From: Bin76 sp963665765
Lineage (GTDB): Bacteria; Actinomycetota; Acidimicrobiia; Spongiisociales; ZC4RG35
Direction: 5' to 3'
DNA length: 64,000 bases
Assembly: GCA_963665765.1 (NCBI GenBank)
Contig: OY762464.1
Location: 2,232,001-2,296,000 of the forward strand
The position numbers and the translations under genes are program-made. Position 1 is the stretch's first letter. Every line of letters begins with the position of its first letter. The notes under the pieces were generated by a model, which saw nothing but the letters and a program-made list of their open reading frames with translations, was not told the DNA's origin and did not search any database. Positions 9,036-17,802 of this stretch are shown piece by piece.

Positions 9036-9800
9036 TTGATCAGACTCGACTCCGTAACCAAGGTCTACAAGGGTGGGACGGTGGCCGCCCGCGATATTTC
9101 CCTCAACATCCGCCGCGGAGAGTTTGTTTTCCTGGTAGGTCCCTCGGGGTCGGGCAAGTCGACCTTGGTGCGCCTTCTGTTGCGCCAGGAGCAGGTCACT
9201 CGGGGAACCATCTGGGTGGCCGGAAAGGATGTCACCCGGCTCCCGGGATGGAAGGTGCCTTTTCTGCGTCGCTCGATCGGCACCGTCTTTCAGGATTTCA
9301 AGTTGCTGTCCACCAAAACCGTCTCCGAGAACGTGGCCTTTGCTCTGGAAGTCATCGGCCGCCCCCGGTCGGTGATCCGATCGCAGGTGGAGCAGGTGCT
9401 GGAGTTGGTGGGCCTCAACGACCTGGGCGGCCGGTATCCCGACCAGCTTTCGGGAGGAGAGCAGCAGCGGGTCTCCATCGCCCGGGCCTTTGTCAACCGG
9501 CCGTTGATCTTGCTGGCCGATGAGCCGACCGGGAACCTCGATCCCGCCACTTCGGTGGGGATCATGAGGATTTTGGACCGGATCAACCGTTCGGGGACCA
9601 CCGTGGTGATGGCTACCCACGACCATGCCATCGTCAACGCCATGCGGCGCCGAGTGGTGGCCATCGACCAGGGGGAGATAGTCCGGGATGAACTGGTGGG
9701 AGGGTTCGAGGAAGCTCAGCAGGAGGAAACCCCGGCGGCGCCGACGCCGATCCTCCCGGATCTGTCCCTGCCCGAGGAAAATGCGAACGGCCCTGTTTAA
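9036..9800 (+). CDS. ftsE: Cell-division ABC-type ATPase FtsE
   Basis: The protein is about 254 residues. I chose the TTG at 9036 because GAAAGAG lies 6 bases upstream and the resulting start (IRLDSVTKVYKGG) matches FtsE. Walker A is GPSGSGKST (about 37-45), the signature is LSGGEQQR (about 139-146), and Walker B is LLADEPTGNLD (about 158-168), all intact. FtsE pairs with FtsX at the divisome and powers activation of peptidoglycan hydrolases. The C-terminus has an acidic extension rich in Glu/Pro. ftsX starts 23 bases downstream. Confidence 0.94.
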   Translation: MIRLDSVTKVYKGGTVAARDISLNIRRGEFVFLVGPSGSGKSTLVRLLLRQEQVTRGTIWVAGKDVTRLPGWKVPFLRRSIGTVFQDFKLLSTKTVSENVAFALEVIGRPRSVIRSQVEQVLELVGLNDLGGRYPDQLSGGEQQRVSIARAFVNRPLILLADEPTGNLDPATSVGIMRILDRINRSGTTVVMATHDHAIVNAMRRRVVAIDQGEIVRDELVGGFEEAQQEETPAAPTPILPDLSLPEENANGPV

Positions 9801-9823
9801 CCAGGTCGGCGGGACAGAACTCC

Positions 9824-10720
9824 ATGGGTAGGTTTATTTTCCTGGTAGGGGAGTCCCTGACCAACCTGCGGCGTAACGCCCTGGTGGCCGCCGGGGCCAT
9901 CCTGGCGGTGTTCATCTCGTTGACTTTGGCTCTGGGCGCCCTGGTGATCAATGAGTTGCTTCGTCTCAACACCATCGGGTGGCAGCAGGGCACCCATATC
10001 ATCGCCTTCCTCAAAGATCCCGACCAGGGCGGCGCCGACCCGGCCGGACAGCTGGCTTACCGGGACGAAGTCGCGGATTGGGAGGAGGTGGAGGCCGTCC
10101 ACTATGTCGACAAGGCGGGTGCCTACGAGGAGTTCAAGGAGATATTTGCCTCTCGCCCGGAGTTGATCGAATTGACCGATCCGCTCAAGTTGCCCGCCTC
10201 CCTGCGGATCGAGTTGCAGACCATCGATCTGTATCGCGACGTTCAGTTCCGCCTCACCGCCAACCCGGTGGTCAGGGAGGTGCGCTCCTTTGGCGAGCAG
10301 ATCGAGCAGCTCTCCACCATCTCCCGGGTGCTCAATCTGCTGGGATGGGGTTTGTCCCTGGTGTTGGGCCTGGCGGCGGTGATTCTGATCTCCAACACCA
10401 TCAGCCTGGCCATCTACGCTCGGCGCAACGAGGTGTCGGTGATGAAATTGGTGGGCGCATCCAATTGGTTTATCAGGGTTCCCTTTCTCCTGGAGGGGCT
10501 GATTGAGGGTGTGGTGGGCGCCGTTTTGGCGGTGCTGACCGTGTGGCTGGCTTCTCGCAATCTTCACAGTCTGGGCGACACTATCCAGCTGATCACCCTC
10601 AGCATCCCGGGGCAGTTCTTCCTCCGATGGGGAGTGGTGTTGGTGTTGTTCGGCGCCACAGTGGGCGTGGCGGGATCGATTCTGGGGCTGGGTCGCCATT
10701 TGCGGGAAGTGGACTCTTGA
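9824..10720 (+). CDS. ftsX: Cell-division membrane protein FtsX
   Basis: The protein is 298 residues with the FtsX layout. One N-terminal membrane helix (about 20-45) is followed by an extracellular domain (about 50-165). Three C-terminal helices follow, near 180-205 (SLVLGLAAVILISNTISL), 225-250 and 265-285. The segment RRNEVSVMKLVGAS is the conserved FtsX/MacB cytoplasmic loop. It couples FtsE ATP hydrolysis to an extracellular hydrolase, and the next gene encodes a plausible partner hydrolase. Confidence 0.93.
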   Translation: MGRFIFLVGESLTNLRRNALVAAGAILAVFISLTLALGALVINELLRLNTIGWQQGTHIIAFLKDPDQGGADPAGQLAYRDEVADWEEVEAVHYVDKAGAYEEFKEIFASRPELIELTDPLKLPASLRIELQTIDLYRDVQFRLTANPVVREVRSFGEQIEQLSTISRVLNLLGWGLSLVLGLAAVILISNTISLAIYARRNEVSVMKLVGASNWFIRVPFLLEGLIEGVVGAVLAVLTVWLASRNLHSLGDTIQLITLSIPGQFFLRWGVVLVLFGATVGVAGSILGLGRHLREVDS

Positions 10721-10733
10721 TGGAAAATCGATA

Positions 10734-11978
10734 GTGAAGCGAGGATGGGGGGGTTGGGCGGCGGTGGCTCTGATGCTGGCAGTGGTGTCTTTTCCGCCCG
10801 GTGTCCCACTGGGGGCAGACACGGCCGACGAGATATCTCGGCGGATCACCGAATTGGAAGAGAAGTTGCAAGGGGTTCGGGAAGGGATCGCCGAGGTGGA
10901 GCAATCCGTGGACGCCAACCTGGGGGTACTGAGTGCCACCGAGACGGAGGTTGATGTTGCTCGTCGTCGACTCGAGGTGGTGAAAGTCGATTTTGATGCT
11001 GCCCGGGTGAGGGTGGTCCTGGTCTCAGAGGAAGTGGCTGCCGCCGAGCGCCGCCTGTCGGCGGTGGAACACCGGATCGCCGCGCTGCAACTGGAATTGT
11101 CGGAGATCCGGTCCCGGATACTGGAACAGACCCTTTCCATCGAAGGCCGGGCGGTCGACCTTTATATCGACTTTTTCTCGGCCGGCAGATGGGCGCTGCT
11201 CCAACAGGGGGATGTGATCGACCTGACCCTGGGGAGGGTCTATGGGGGAAATCTGCTGGCCGACGCCGACCAGGAAGTTCAGGATCTGTATGCCCTGGAC
11301 CAGGATCGAGGGGAAAAGGAGGCGCTCTTGGAAAAGGAGCAAACCGTCGCTTCGGAGCAGTTGGCTTTGGTGGAGCAGCAGCAGGAGATTCGAGTCAACG
11401 ACCTGCGAGAGGTGGAGAAACTCCGTTTGGAGGCGGCCTCGCAACTGGCGGTGGTGGAGGACCTCGTCGCCGGGGTGCAAGTTCAGATTCAGGCTTTTCG
11501 GCAGGAGAAGGAAGGTTTGGAAGATGACGCGGCTCAACTGACCCAAGAGATCGCCTACCGCAAGGTCCTCCTGCAGAGGGCACTCCGCCCCGGGAGGCTG
11601 TCCTGGCCACTGGACGGCCTGATCTCGTCCGGATACGGGTGGAGGACCCATCCCATCCTCAACCGTCGCATTTTTCACAACGGAATCGATCTGAGGGGAT
11701 CCACCGGCACCCCCATCCGGTCTGCCGGGAGCGGGAGGGTGATCCTGGCCCAGTGGTGGAGCGGCTATGGGAATGCGGTGGTTATCCAGCATGGCGGGGA
11801 TGTAACTTCCATCTATGGACACCTCTCCCGTTTCGGGACCTCGGTGGGAAGGGACGTGAGCGAGGGTGAAGTGATCGGATATGTGGGCTGCACCGGACTC
11901 TGCACCGGACCACACCTGCATTTTGAAGTACGGGAGAGCGGATCGCCGGTGAATCCCCTCAAGTATTTGGAAGGATAG
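10734..11978 (+). CDS. EnvC-like coiled-coil M23 peptidoglycan peptidase
   Basis: The protein is 414 residues. An N-terminal signal peptide (about 1-30: KRGWGG then a hydrophobic stretch ending near GAD) leads into a long coiled coil (about 35-270). The LytM/M23 domain (about 290-414) has metal ligands in HNGIDLRGS and in HLHFEVRES. Both zinc motifs are present, so it may be an active endopeptidase, unlike E. coli EnvC, which is degenerate. Its position directly after ftsEX argues that it is the extracellular partner of FtsEX. The GTG at 10734 is the chosen start. Confidence 0.88.
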   Translation: MKRGWGGWAAVALMLAVVSFPPGVPLGADTADEISRRITELEEKLQGVREGIAEVEQSVDANLGVLSATETEVDVARRRLEVVKVDFDAARVRVVLVSEEVAAAERRLSAVEHRIAALQLELSEIRSRILEQTLSIEGRAVDLYIDFFSAGRWALLQQGDVIDLTLGRVYGGNLLADADQEVQDLYALDQDRGEKEALLEKEQTVASEQLALVEQQQEIRVNDLREVEKLRLEAASQLAVVEDLVAGVQVQIQAFRQEKEGLEDDAAQLTQEIAYRKVLLQRALRPGRLSWPLDGLISSGYGWRTHPILNRRIFHNGIDLRGSTGTPIRSAGSGRVILAQWWSGYGNAVVIQHGGDVTSIYGHLSRFGTSVGRDVSEGEVIGYVGCTGLCTGPHLHFEVRESGSPVNPLKYLEG

Positions 11979-11982
11979 GGCA

Positions 11983-12456
11983 GTGGCTGGGATAAAGCTG
12001 ATCGCCGGCAACCGGCGGGCACGGTTCGATTACGAGGTTCAAGAGACCTTTGAAGCCGGTCTGGTGTTGCTCGGCTCCGAAGTCAAGAGCTTGCGAAACC
12101 ACGGTGCTTCCATCGGTGAGTCGTTTGCCACCGTCAAGGCGGGGGAGGTGTGGGTGATGGGGCTGCATATCTCTCCCTATGCTTTTGCTCGGGACGGCGG
12201 ACATGATCCGCTCCGGCCCCGCAAACTTCTTCTCCACCGCCGAGAGATCGAACGGATCACTTCTCGGGTCGCCGAGCGGGGGTTGACTCTGGTGCCTCTG
12301 CGGATGTACTTTCGGGATGGCAAGGCCAAAATGGAGTTGGCCCTGGCCAAGGGGCGCACCAAGGGGGACAAGCGGCAGGTCATCAGGGAGCGGGAAGAAC
12401 GCCGGGAGATGGAACGCGGAATCCGCCGGGTGGGTCGCCGCCCGGGGGGTTTCTGA
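11983..12456 (+). CDS. smpB: SsrA-binding protein SmpB
   Basis: The protein is 157 residues from the GTG at 11983. It binds tmRNA and takes the place of the codon-anticodon helix when ribosomes stall. Typical segments are IAGNRRARFDYEV, FEAGLVLLGSEVKSLR (about 28-43) and the basic C-terminal tail KGDKRQVIREREER, which enters the mRNA channel. It lies 72 bases upstream of its RNA partner ssrA. Confidence 0.96.
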   Translation: MAGIKLIAGNRRARFDYEVQETFEAGLVLLGSEVKSLRNHGASIGESFATVKAGEVWVMGLHISPYAFARDGGHDPLRPRKLLLHRREIERITSRVAERGLTLVPLRMYFRDGKAKMELALAKGRTKGDKRQVIREREERREMERGIRRVGRRPGGF

Positions 12457-12528
12457 ACCGTCTCGGCCAGAAAACCCGGCGCCGGTTGTCCCAGGGGGGT
12501 TGTATAGTGGGTTTGACCGACAAGACAT

Positions 12529-12886
12529 GGGGGTGACTTGGCTTCGACGTTGAAGTGATCACCGTGTCGGAAGCGAGCCGAGGGTCTCGGTCCCTCGTAA
12601 AACAACCGGGCAAACAACAATAAGTGCCAAACCACAAATGGCGCTGGCCGCCTAATCAAAAGGTAGCCCGTCCTGTCCGGTGGGTTCCCGCCCCGTCGGT
12701 CCAGGGCGTCGCTAAAGCGGGATGCCCTCGGCGGGTCTCCGGGACCGCCGAGTCAAGCTAAATCCGGATGGGCTCGACACGAAAAGGCTGCCGTGATCGT
12801 TCGAACCGACAACCAACCGGCAGCTGCGCTCGGAGAATTCGACACGGAGAACTCAGCGGACCGGGGTTCGACTCCCCGCACCTCCA
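12529..12886 (+). ncRNA. ssrA: Transfer-messenger RNA
   Basis: The 5' end GGGGGTGACTTGGCTTCGAC and the 3' end GGTTCGACTCCCCGCACCTCC form the tRNA-like domain. GGGGGTG (12529-12535) pairs with CACCTCC (12879-12885) over 7 bp including one G-U. The discriminator is A12886 and no CCA is encoded. The inferred tag frame is at 12626-12655 and reads AKPQMALAA before TAA. The ALAA ending is the classical ClpXP-type degron. The resume codon GCC is an inference from tag length and the ending. The tRNA-like 3' end is a common integration target, and a mobile relic starts only about 9 bases beyond it. Confidence 0.95.
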
Positions 12887-12897
12887 CTAAGGCCTCT

Positions 12898-12924
12898 GGT
12901 CCACTTATTCAAAATAAGTGGACC
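12898..12924 (+). terminator. Perfect 12-bp hairpin after ssrA (IS end and/or terminator)
   Basis: GGTCCACTTATT (12898-12909), a CAA loop, and AATAAGTGGACC (12913-12924) form a perfect stem. A T-rich tract (ATTTTTCTTG) follows about 15 bases later. It could end ssrA transcription, but the equivalent position in IS copy 2 (21797 onward) has a decayed version, which suggests it belongs to the IS terminus. Both roles may hold. Confidence 0.5.
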
Positions 12925-13052
12925 ATTTAGGCCATTTTTCTTGTCTTTTGCCTGTTTTCGGGCGTTTCTGTTGCCTGTTGGCGTGCTGTGAGAAGTTTTG
13001 GGTGCGTTGGGAGGCTTGGGTGGCTGGTTTGGGCCTTTTCGGGCGCGCTAAA

Positions 13053-13080
13053 GCCGACAGTAAGGGGGGTTACTGTCGGC
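13053..13080. repeat. 11-bp inverted repeat inside IS copy 1
   Basis: GCCGACAGTAA (13053-13063) and TTACTGTCGGC (13070-13080) are separated by six G. The same stem, shortened to 10 bp, occurs in IS copy 2 at 21873-21898 with a different loop (GGTATT). Conserved arms with a diverged loop argue for selection on the structure while the IS was active, either as a transposase-gene terminator or as a terminal structure. Confidence 0.7.
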
Positions 13081-13101
13081 GCTTGGGGTGCGGCAGAGTG
13101 G

Positions 13102-13733
13102 CTAGCCAGGCGGTGCCCGTGGGGTGAGGCTGTCGCCGAGGATGTTGCGGCGGGTCGGCTGATGACTCTTGGGCCTGGCCGGAGCGGCGGGTGTGTCGGT
13201 TTGGGATTCTTCGATCTCGATGGATTGTTCGACGTTGTGAGCAATGGCCAGTGCCAGCACGCCGATGGTGTGAGCGGCCAGACCAAAAGAGCGGCACCAT
13301 CCGGGTTTCAGGGCGCCTTTGTCCTTGATCATGGAAATGATTTTCTCGCTGGGATTTCGACGTCCGTAGCTTCGTTTCCAAGCGGGAGTTCCGAACGGAA
13401 TGTCCCTGGGTAGCCATCGAGCAGGTCGACTGGGACGCTGACCATGCCATGACAGCACTGCTCTTCTTCGATGGGCAGGAACGGAGCGGCCTCTTCGGAA
13501 TGGTGTCAGGGTTGCAGGTTGGGGCGTTGGTGGTGACCCTCCCAGCGCACTGCGAACAGCCGAACTGGCCGCCGCCGTCGACGAGTTTGCGGTTTCGTGT
13601 CCACCGCCACAACGCACGGTTGATATACCAATCGGTCACATCTTTGGGTTTGGTGTCATCGGGTGGAATTGCGGGTAGCAGGGCTTCTGTGTCATAGGTG
13701 TTGTCACACAGCAGCAGTATCTTGCAGTGGTGG
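13102..13733 (-). pseudogene. DDE-type transposase remnant (frameshifted, N-terminus missing)
   Basis: Read on the minus strand, three frames give consecutive parts of one transposase. The first is ILLLCDNTYDTEALLPAIP through a cysteine-containing FGCSQCAGRVTTNA. The second is FLPIEEEQCCHGMVSVPVDL. The third is EKIISMIKDKGALKPGW then CRSFGLAAHTIGVLALAIAH to the end at 13102. The last block is typical of the C-terminal part of DDE transposases. At least two frameshifts and the missing N-terminus make it non-functional. I cannot name the IS family with certainty. Confidence 0.7.
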
Positions 13734-13740
13734 AACTCTC

Positions 13741-16700
13741 ATGCTGCCAGCTTTGATCGAACAGGAAACCCCAAGACCCCCATCTGACGAAAACCACGGG
13801 GTGGTCCCGCGAAGGTGGCAACTGAACCGAGGTGGAATAGTCAATGTGTTCCAGTACATGGATGAGGTGCTCAACTTCGGTGATGGGCGGCTGTTGCTGC
13901 GTGGAGCGAACGGCGCTGGGAAGACAACGGCCATGAACATGCTTTTGCCGTTTTTGCTGGTTGCCCGACTGCGGGGCCTCGATGCCGCGGGGGAACAGAG
14001 CGGCACGCAAATTCTCAGGTCATGGATGCTGAATGGGAACGACGATCCGCAACGGGGCGGGTATTTGTGGGTGGAGTTTCGCCAAGGTGATGGCTTCTTC
14101 GTGTGCGGCTGCGGCCTGAAGGCCAACCGGTCAGCACAAAAAGTCAACCAGTGGTGGTTCACCACGTCCCAGCGCCCGAGAGTGGACTTCTCTCTGGTGG
14201 AAAACGGCGTGCCTTTGTCGGAACGCCAATTGGGCGATCTTCTGGGAGGGGGCCATGTGTTCAATAGCAGTCGCCGCGGCGACTATCGCCGCGAAGTCGA
14301 GAAGCAGTTGTTCGGAGGGGTGTCTATCAACCAGCACATCCGGTTGGTTAACCGGGTGCGGAACCCGCGCATCGGCGACCGCTTAGATGTAGAAATACCT
14401 CAACTGTTGAAAGAGGCCCTTCCCCAACTCCGCGACCGGATTCTCGATGAAGTCGGGGGTGCTCTTGACGAGTTGGAAGAACATCACCTCGAAGTGATCG
14501 AACTGGAACGCACATCAAAAGAACTCGACGGCATTTTCGGTGTGTACCGCTCATACTGTTTCTCCTGGCTCAAGGATGCCACTGACGGTGGGCACGAGCA
14601 CCTGAAAGGAATCCGCAGGGTAGAGAGGGAGAGGGCCGGTCACCGTAGGGTGGCTGATGCTGCAAGACGGGAAGTGAAGCGGTTGGAGCATCGGATCGCT
14701 GGCCTTGAAGGAGACGCGCAACGACTCACTGCGAACATCAACGCTTTGAGGTCATCGCCTGCCTACCGGAACATCCGCGAAATAGACACCCAGCGGGAAC
14801 TTCTCAAGGCTCGTGGACAGATGGTGGCGGAAAGCGATGCCCGTGCGAGTGCCGCCGAGGCCCGCTTGCAGGAGGATGTCGGGTTCTTGGAGGAACGAGA
14901 AACAGCTGCCCTCCGCCATCTGCGCAGAATCAATAGCCGATTCAGCAAGGTTGCGAAAGTGGCCCGGCGGCGCCAAATAGCGGGAATACCTCCCAGTCCT
15001 ATGCAACTCCCCGAACCCGGTGGCCCTTCTACCTCCAGTGGCACGCTCGGGGAGATCGGCCAGTTCGAGGTCGATCTCCATCGAAGAAGCGGGCATGTCA
15101 TCAAGATCGAAGGCCTACTTGACGATGTTCGGGGTTTGGATGAGGCACAGCGTCGCGCTGAGGAACTGTGGAAGAACGCCAAGGACCGGACTGCGGGTGC
15201 GGAACGGGACCTCCAAAAGAGAACCGAAGGGCTTGCCAGAGCTATCGAGAACTGGGCCAGACAGTCCCGAGAGTGGGCAAGCCGCGTTGCGGCCCTCACC
15301 CCAGATGTGCCGCGGGGTATGGCGGATATGGTCAGCGGACAGCTATCCGTGTCAACCCGGGCGGAGACAGAAACCGAAAGAGAAAGACTGTCAGCGGATA
15401 CCGACGCTGTGATCGACAGCCAGCATCAGATACTCGCCAGAGCGGACCAGGATTTGTCCGACGCTCAACGGGCAGAAGACCAAGAGCAAGCGGTTGCTGA
15501 CCGGTGGGCCGCCCTGACAGAACCCGACCTTCCCTATCAGGCGTGGCAAGCCCCCGGCGATTACTGCCTGGCCGACCTCGTGGACTTCTCGCCTTCGATT
15601 TCGGACACCGACCGCGCCGGTCTCGAAGCGGCGATCGAAGCGTCTGGTCTGCTATCCGCCCGTCCAGGCGATCAGTCCGTTGTGCTGGCCGACGGGGAAC
15701 TCGTAGCTATTCCCTCGACACCGGCATCCGAACCGCTCAGCCGCTGCCTCATCGTTCGGATACCCGCCCACCTTCAACAAAGGACAGATGAAGGGGTTCT
15801 GGAGTCCCTTTTGGAGTCCCTCTCAACGGATCCGACCGACATGGAGGCCCCGGTGGTGGTTTCCACAGATGGAACCTTCCGAATCGGGTCGCTACAAGGT
15901 CGGCACTCCAAAGAACACGCTGAATTCATTGGCGAGTCAGCACGTCAGGCAACCCTCGAACGAGGCAGGAGGAAAGCAAACTCCCGACTGGAACGGGCCA
16001 CTGCGGAGACTGTCACGGCAAGAAACCTAAGGGACAGCCATGCGAACACGGTGCGCCAACTCAAGGCTTTGCGAAAAGCACTTCCCGACTTAACGGTTGT
16101 AGTCGAGGCAGACACACGCCTGGCGGAAGCTCGGGAGGTGGTGGAAAAGGAACGTGCCCGCCTTCGGGAACAGACCGAGAGGCGGGACGAAGCCGCTCAG
16201 GCACTCGACTCCGCAAAGGACCAACTTCACACGATCGCCAGAGAGTTGTCCCTGCCTTACGACAGCAACGCCCTTGAGGAGGTCCGACACGACCTGGACT
16301 CTGCGGAACGCCACATCGGCGAATCCCGCCGCTTGTTGGAGAACGTCGAGGGAAGCGTCGATCTGAGGGACCGGGCCGCCCGTCGCAAGGAAGACTCGGA
16401 GAACGCCCTTGCCGACGCCCAAACTGCCTTGGCTCAGCAACGGGCAGAGTTGCTATCACAGGAAGATTTTCTGCGCGCCCTAGAGGACAGCATCGGAGAA
16501 GAAGAAAGGACAATCAGCGACCAACTCCGACAGCATCAGGCTGACTTGGAAGGCAAGCAAGAGGAACTGCGGGACATCAGGGAGAAAAAAGAGGGTGCGG
16601 TCGAGCGGCGAATCCGGGCGGACAGTGGTGCCGAATCCTCCGACGCCGAGTGGGGCCGGCTGACCAAGGGAGGCGAGACCCTGACGCACGATATGTTAGA

Positions 16701-17802
16701 AGCACTGGCAACCCCGGGGCTTTGGGAGGCCGTCACCGATGGTCCCTACCCATCCGATCAGTTCGCCTCTCCTATTGACCTTCAGAGGGTTCTCTCCACG
16801 CTCGCGGAGTATCTCCCCACCTACTCGGGCGAGACGGTCGGTACTGACAGTGTGTACAAGTCAGAGAGAGAACGGCGTGACAGGCTAGGCGGTGGTTGGG
16901 ATGCCGAGATCCGTTCCCCTGACAGAAGGGAACTCCCCATCTTCATCGAGGTGACCGGCCCATCAGGGAGACAAAGCCTGACCGAGGCTACAGCGGCGGT
17001 TCGCCGGAAACACGAAAGGGACTCCAAGATCCTTGCGGAGGGTCAAGGAAGGGAACTGCGAGATCTCCTCCAGGGAGAAATAGCCAGGGAGGTCGCAAAG
17101 AAGTCACATGCCAGCAAGGAATTAGTGGATGCCATGAGGCGGCACGTTCGAAAGCTCTCAACCGCCAGCCAGATAGGGGTCGACATCACATGGAGTGTCG
17201 AACCGACCCTCGACTCGGACACAAAACGCATGGTGGATCTGTTGTCCATACCCCCCGACATTCGCACCAAAGAGCAGCAGGAGAACCTGGTTAGTTTGCT
17301 TGGCGATCATTTAGAAAAGACCCGCGCCGAGAAACCCGAGATGGGGTATAAACAAGCCCTGAGCGAAGCGCTGGACTACAAAAGTTGGCACAAGTTACAG
17401 GTGGTGATCAAGCGAGGCCAGCAGACCAAGTTGCTCAATCGCCGCAACGACTTGTCGGAAGGGGAAAAGAAGTTCGTCACCTACCTCCCGCTCTTCGCCG
17501 CGGTTGCGGCATCCTGTGACTCCATAGCCGATGCCTCCGAGAACCAGGGCACGGCGAGGTTCGTTCTCCTGGACGATGCCTTCGCCAAGGTTTCAGAGGA
17601 CAACCACGCCCAACTGTTCGGACTGCTCACGGAACTCGATCTCGACTGGATCGCCACCAGCGAACGATTGTGGGGCGACCACGCCACCATCCCCGAATTG
17701 GAGATCGTGGAAGTGATCCGGGACGCCGAACTAAGAGCCATCCTTCTGGACAGATACAGATGGAACGGCCGTTCTCTTGGTCTGGTGGATACCCATGGGT
17801 GA
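13741..17802 (+). CDS. jetC: Wadjet SMC-like ATPase JetC (TIGR02680-like)
   Basis: The protein is about 1353 residues from the ATG at 13741. It opens with RRWQLNRGGIVNVFQYMDE and then Walker A RGANGAGKTTAMNMLL (about 54-69). A very long charged coiled coil (about 190-1150) follows. The C-terminal ATPase half has the signature NDLSEGEKKFVTYLPL and Walker B ARFVLLDDAFAKV. This is the MukB/SMC-like motor of the JetABC complex that extrudes plasmid DNA loops. The TIGR02680 resemblance places it in the DUF2397/2398/2399 version of Wadjet, which I believe is called type III. It is first in the operon, and its stop overlaps jetA by 8 bases. G+C content looks lower than in the flanking core genes. 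Confidence 0.9.
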   Translation: MLPALIEQETPRPPSDENHGVVPRRWQLNRGGIVNVFQYMDEVLNFGDGRLLLRGANGAGKTTAMNMLLPFLLVARLRGLDAAGEQSGTQILRSWMLNGNDDPQRGGYLWVEFRQGDGFFVCGCGLKANRSAQKVNQWWFTTSQRPRVDFSLVENGVPLSERQLGDLLGGGHVFNSSRRGDYRREVEKQLFGGVSINQHIRLVNRVRNPRIGDRLDVEIPQLLKEALPQLRDRILDEVGGALDELEEHHLEVIELERTSKELDGIFGVYRSYCFSWLKDATDGGHEHLKGIRRVERERAGHRRVADAARREVKRLEHRIAGLEGDAQRLTANINALRSSPAYRNIREIDTQRELLKARGQMVAESDARASAAEARLQEDVGFLEERETAALRHLRRINSRFSKVAKVARRRQIAGIPPSPMQLPEPGGPSTSSGTLGEIGQFEVDLHRRSGHVIKIEGLLDDVRGLDEAQRRAEELWKNAKDRTAGAERDLQKRTEGLARAIENWARQSREWASRVAALTPDVPRGMADMVSGQLSVSTRAETETERERLSADTDAVIDSQHQILARADQDLSDAQRAEDQEQAVADRWAALTEPDLPYQAWQAPGDYCLADLVDFSPSISDTDRAGLEAAIEASGLLSARPGDQSVVLADGELVAIPSTPASEPLSRCLIVRIPAHLQQRTDEGVLESLLESLSTDPTDMEAPVVVSTDGTFRIGSLQGRHSKEHAEFIGESARQATLERGRRKANSRLERATAETVTARNLRDSHANTVRQLKALRKALPDLTVVVEADTRLAEAREVVEKERARLREQTERRDEAAQALDSAKDQLHTIARELSLPYDSNALEEVRHDLDSAERHIGESRRLLENVEGSVDLRDRAARRKEDSENALADAQTALAQQRAELLSQEDFLRALEDSIGEEERTISDQLRQHQADLEGKQEELRDIREKKEGAVERRIRADSGAESSDAEWGRLTKGGETLTHDMLEALATPGLWEAVTDGPYPSDQFASPIDLQRVLSTLAEYLPTYSGETVGTDSVYKSERERRDRLGGGWDAEIRSPDRRELPIFIEVTGPSGRQSLTEATAAVRRKHERDSKILAEGQGRELRDLLQGEIAREVAKKSHASKELVDAMRRHVRKLSTASQIGVDITWSVEPTLDSDTKRMVDLLSIPPDIRTKEQQENLVSLLGDHLEKTRAEKPEMGYKQALSEALDYKSWHKLQVVIKRGQQTKLLNRRNDLSEGEKKFVTYLPLFAAVAASCDSIADASENQGTARFVLLDDAFAKVSEDNHAQLFGLLTELDLDWIATSERLWGDHATIPELEIVEVIRDAELRAILLDRYRWNGRSLGLVDTHG

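Larger units (their letters stand above)
12895..13733 (-). mobile_element. Degenerate IS copy 1 (left flank of the Wadjet operon)
   Basis: This element begins about 9 bases after the tmRNA. The outer 264 bases (12895-13158) recur, with one internal stretch of about 75 bases missing, at 21794-21970 in the same orientation. Shared parts are the end TCTGGTCCA, GCCTGTTTTCGGGCG, an exact hairpin stem and the end of a transposase reading frame on the minus strand. The copy ends abruptly near 13733, just before the jetC start, so its other terminus is missing. The boundary at 12895 is inferred from where the two copies stop matching. Confidence 0.6.

Noticed and set aside
12861..12890. Possible integrase attachment site formed by the end of ssrA
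   Set aside because: I looked for a second copy of GGTTCGACTCCCCGCACC through 26.4 kb and did not see one, and no integrase gene is in the island.
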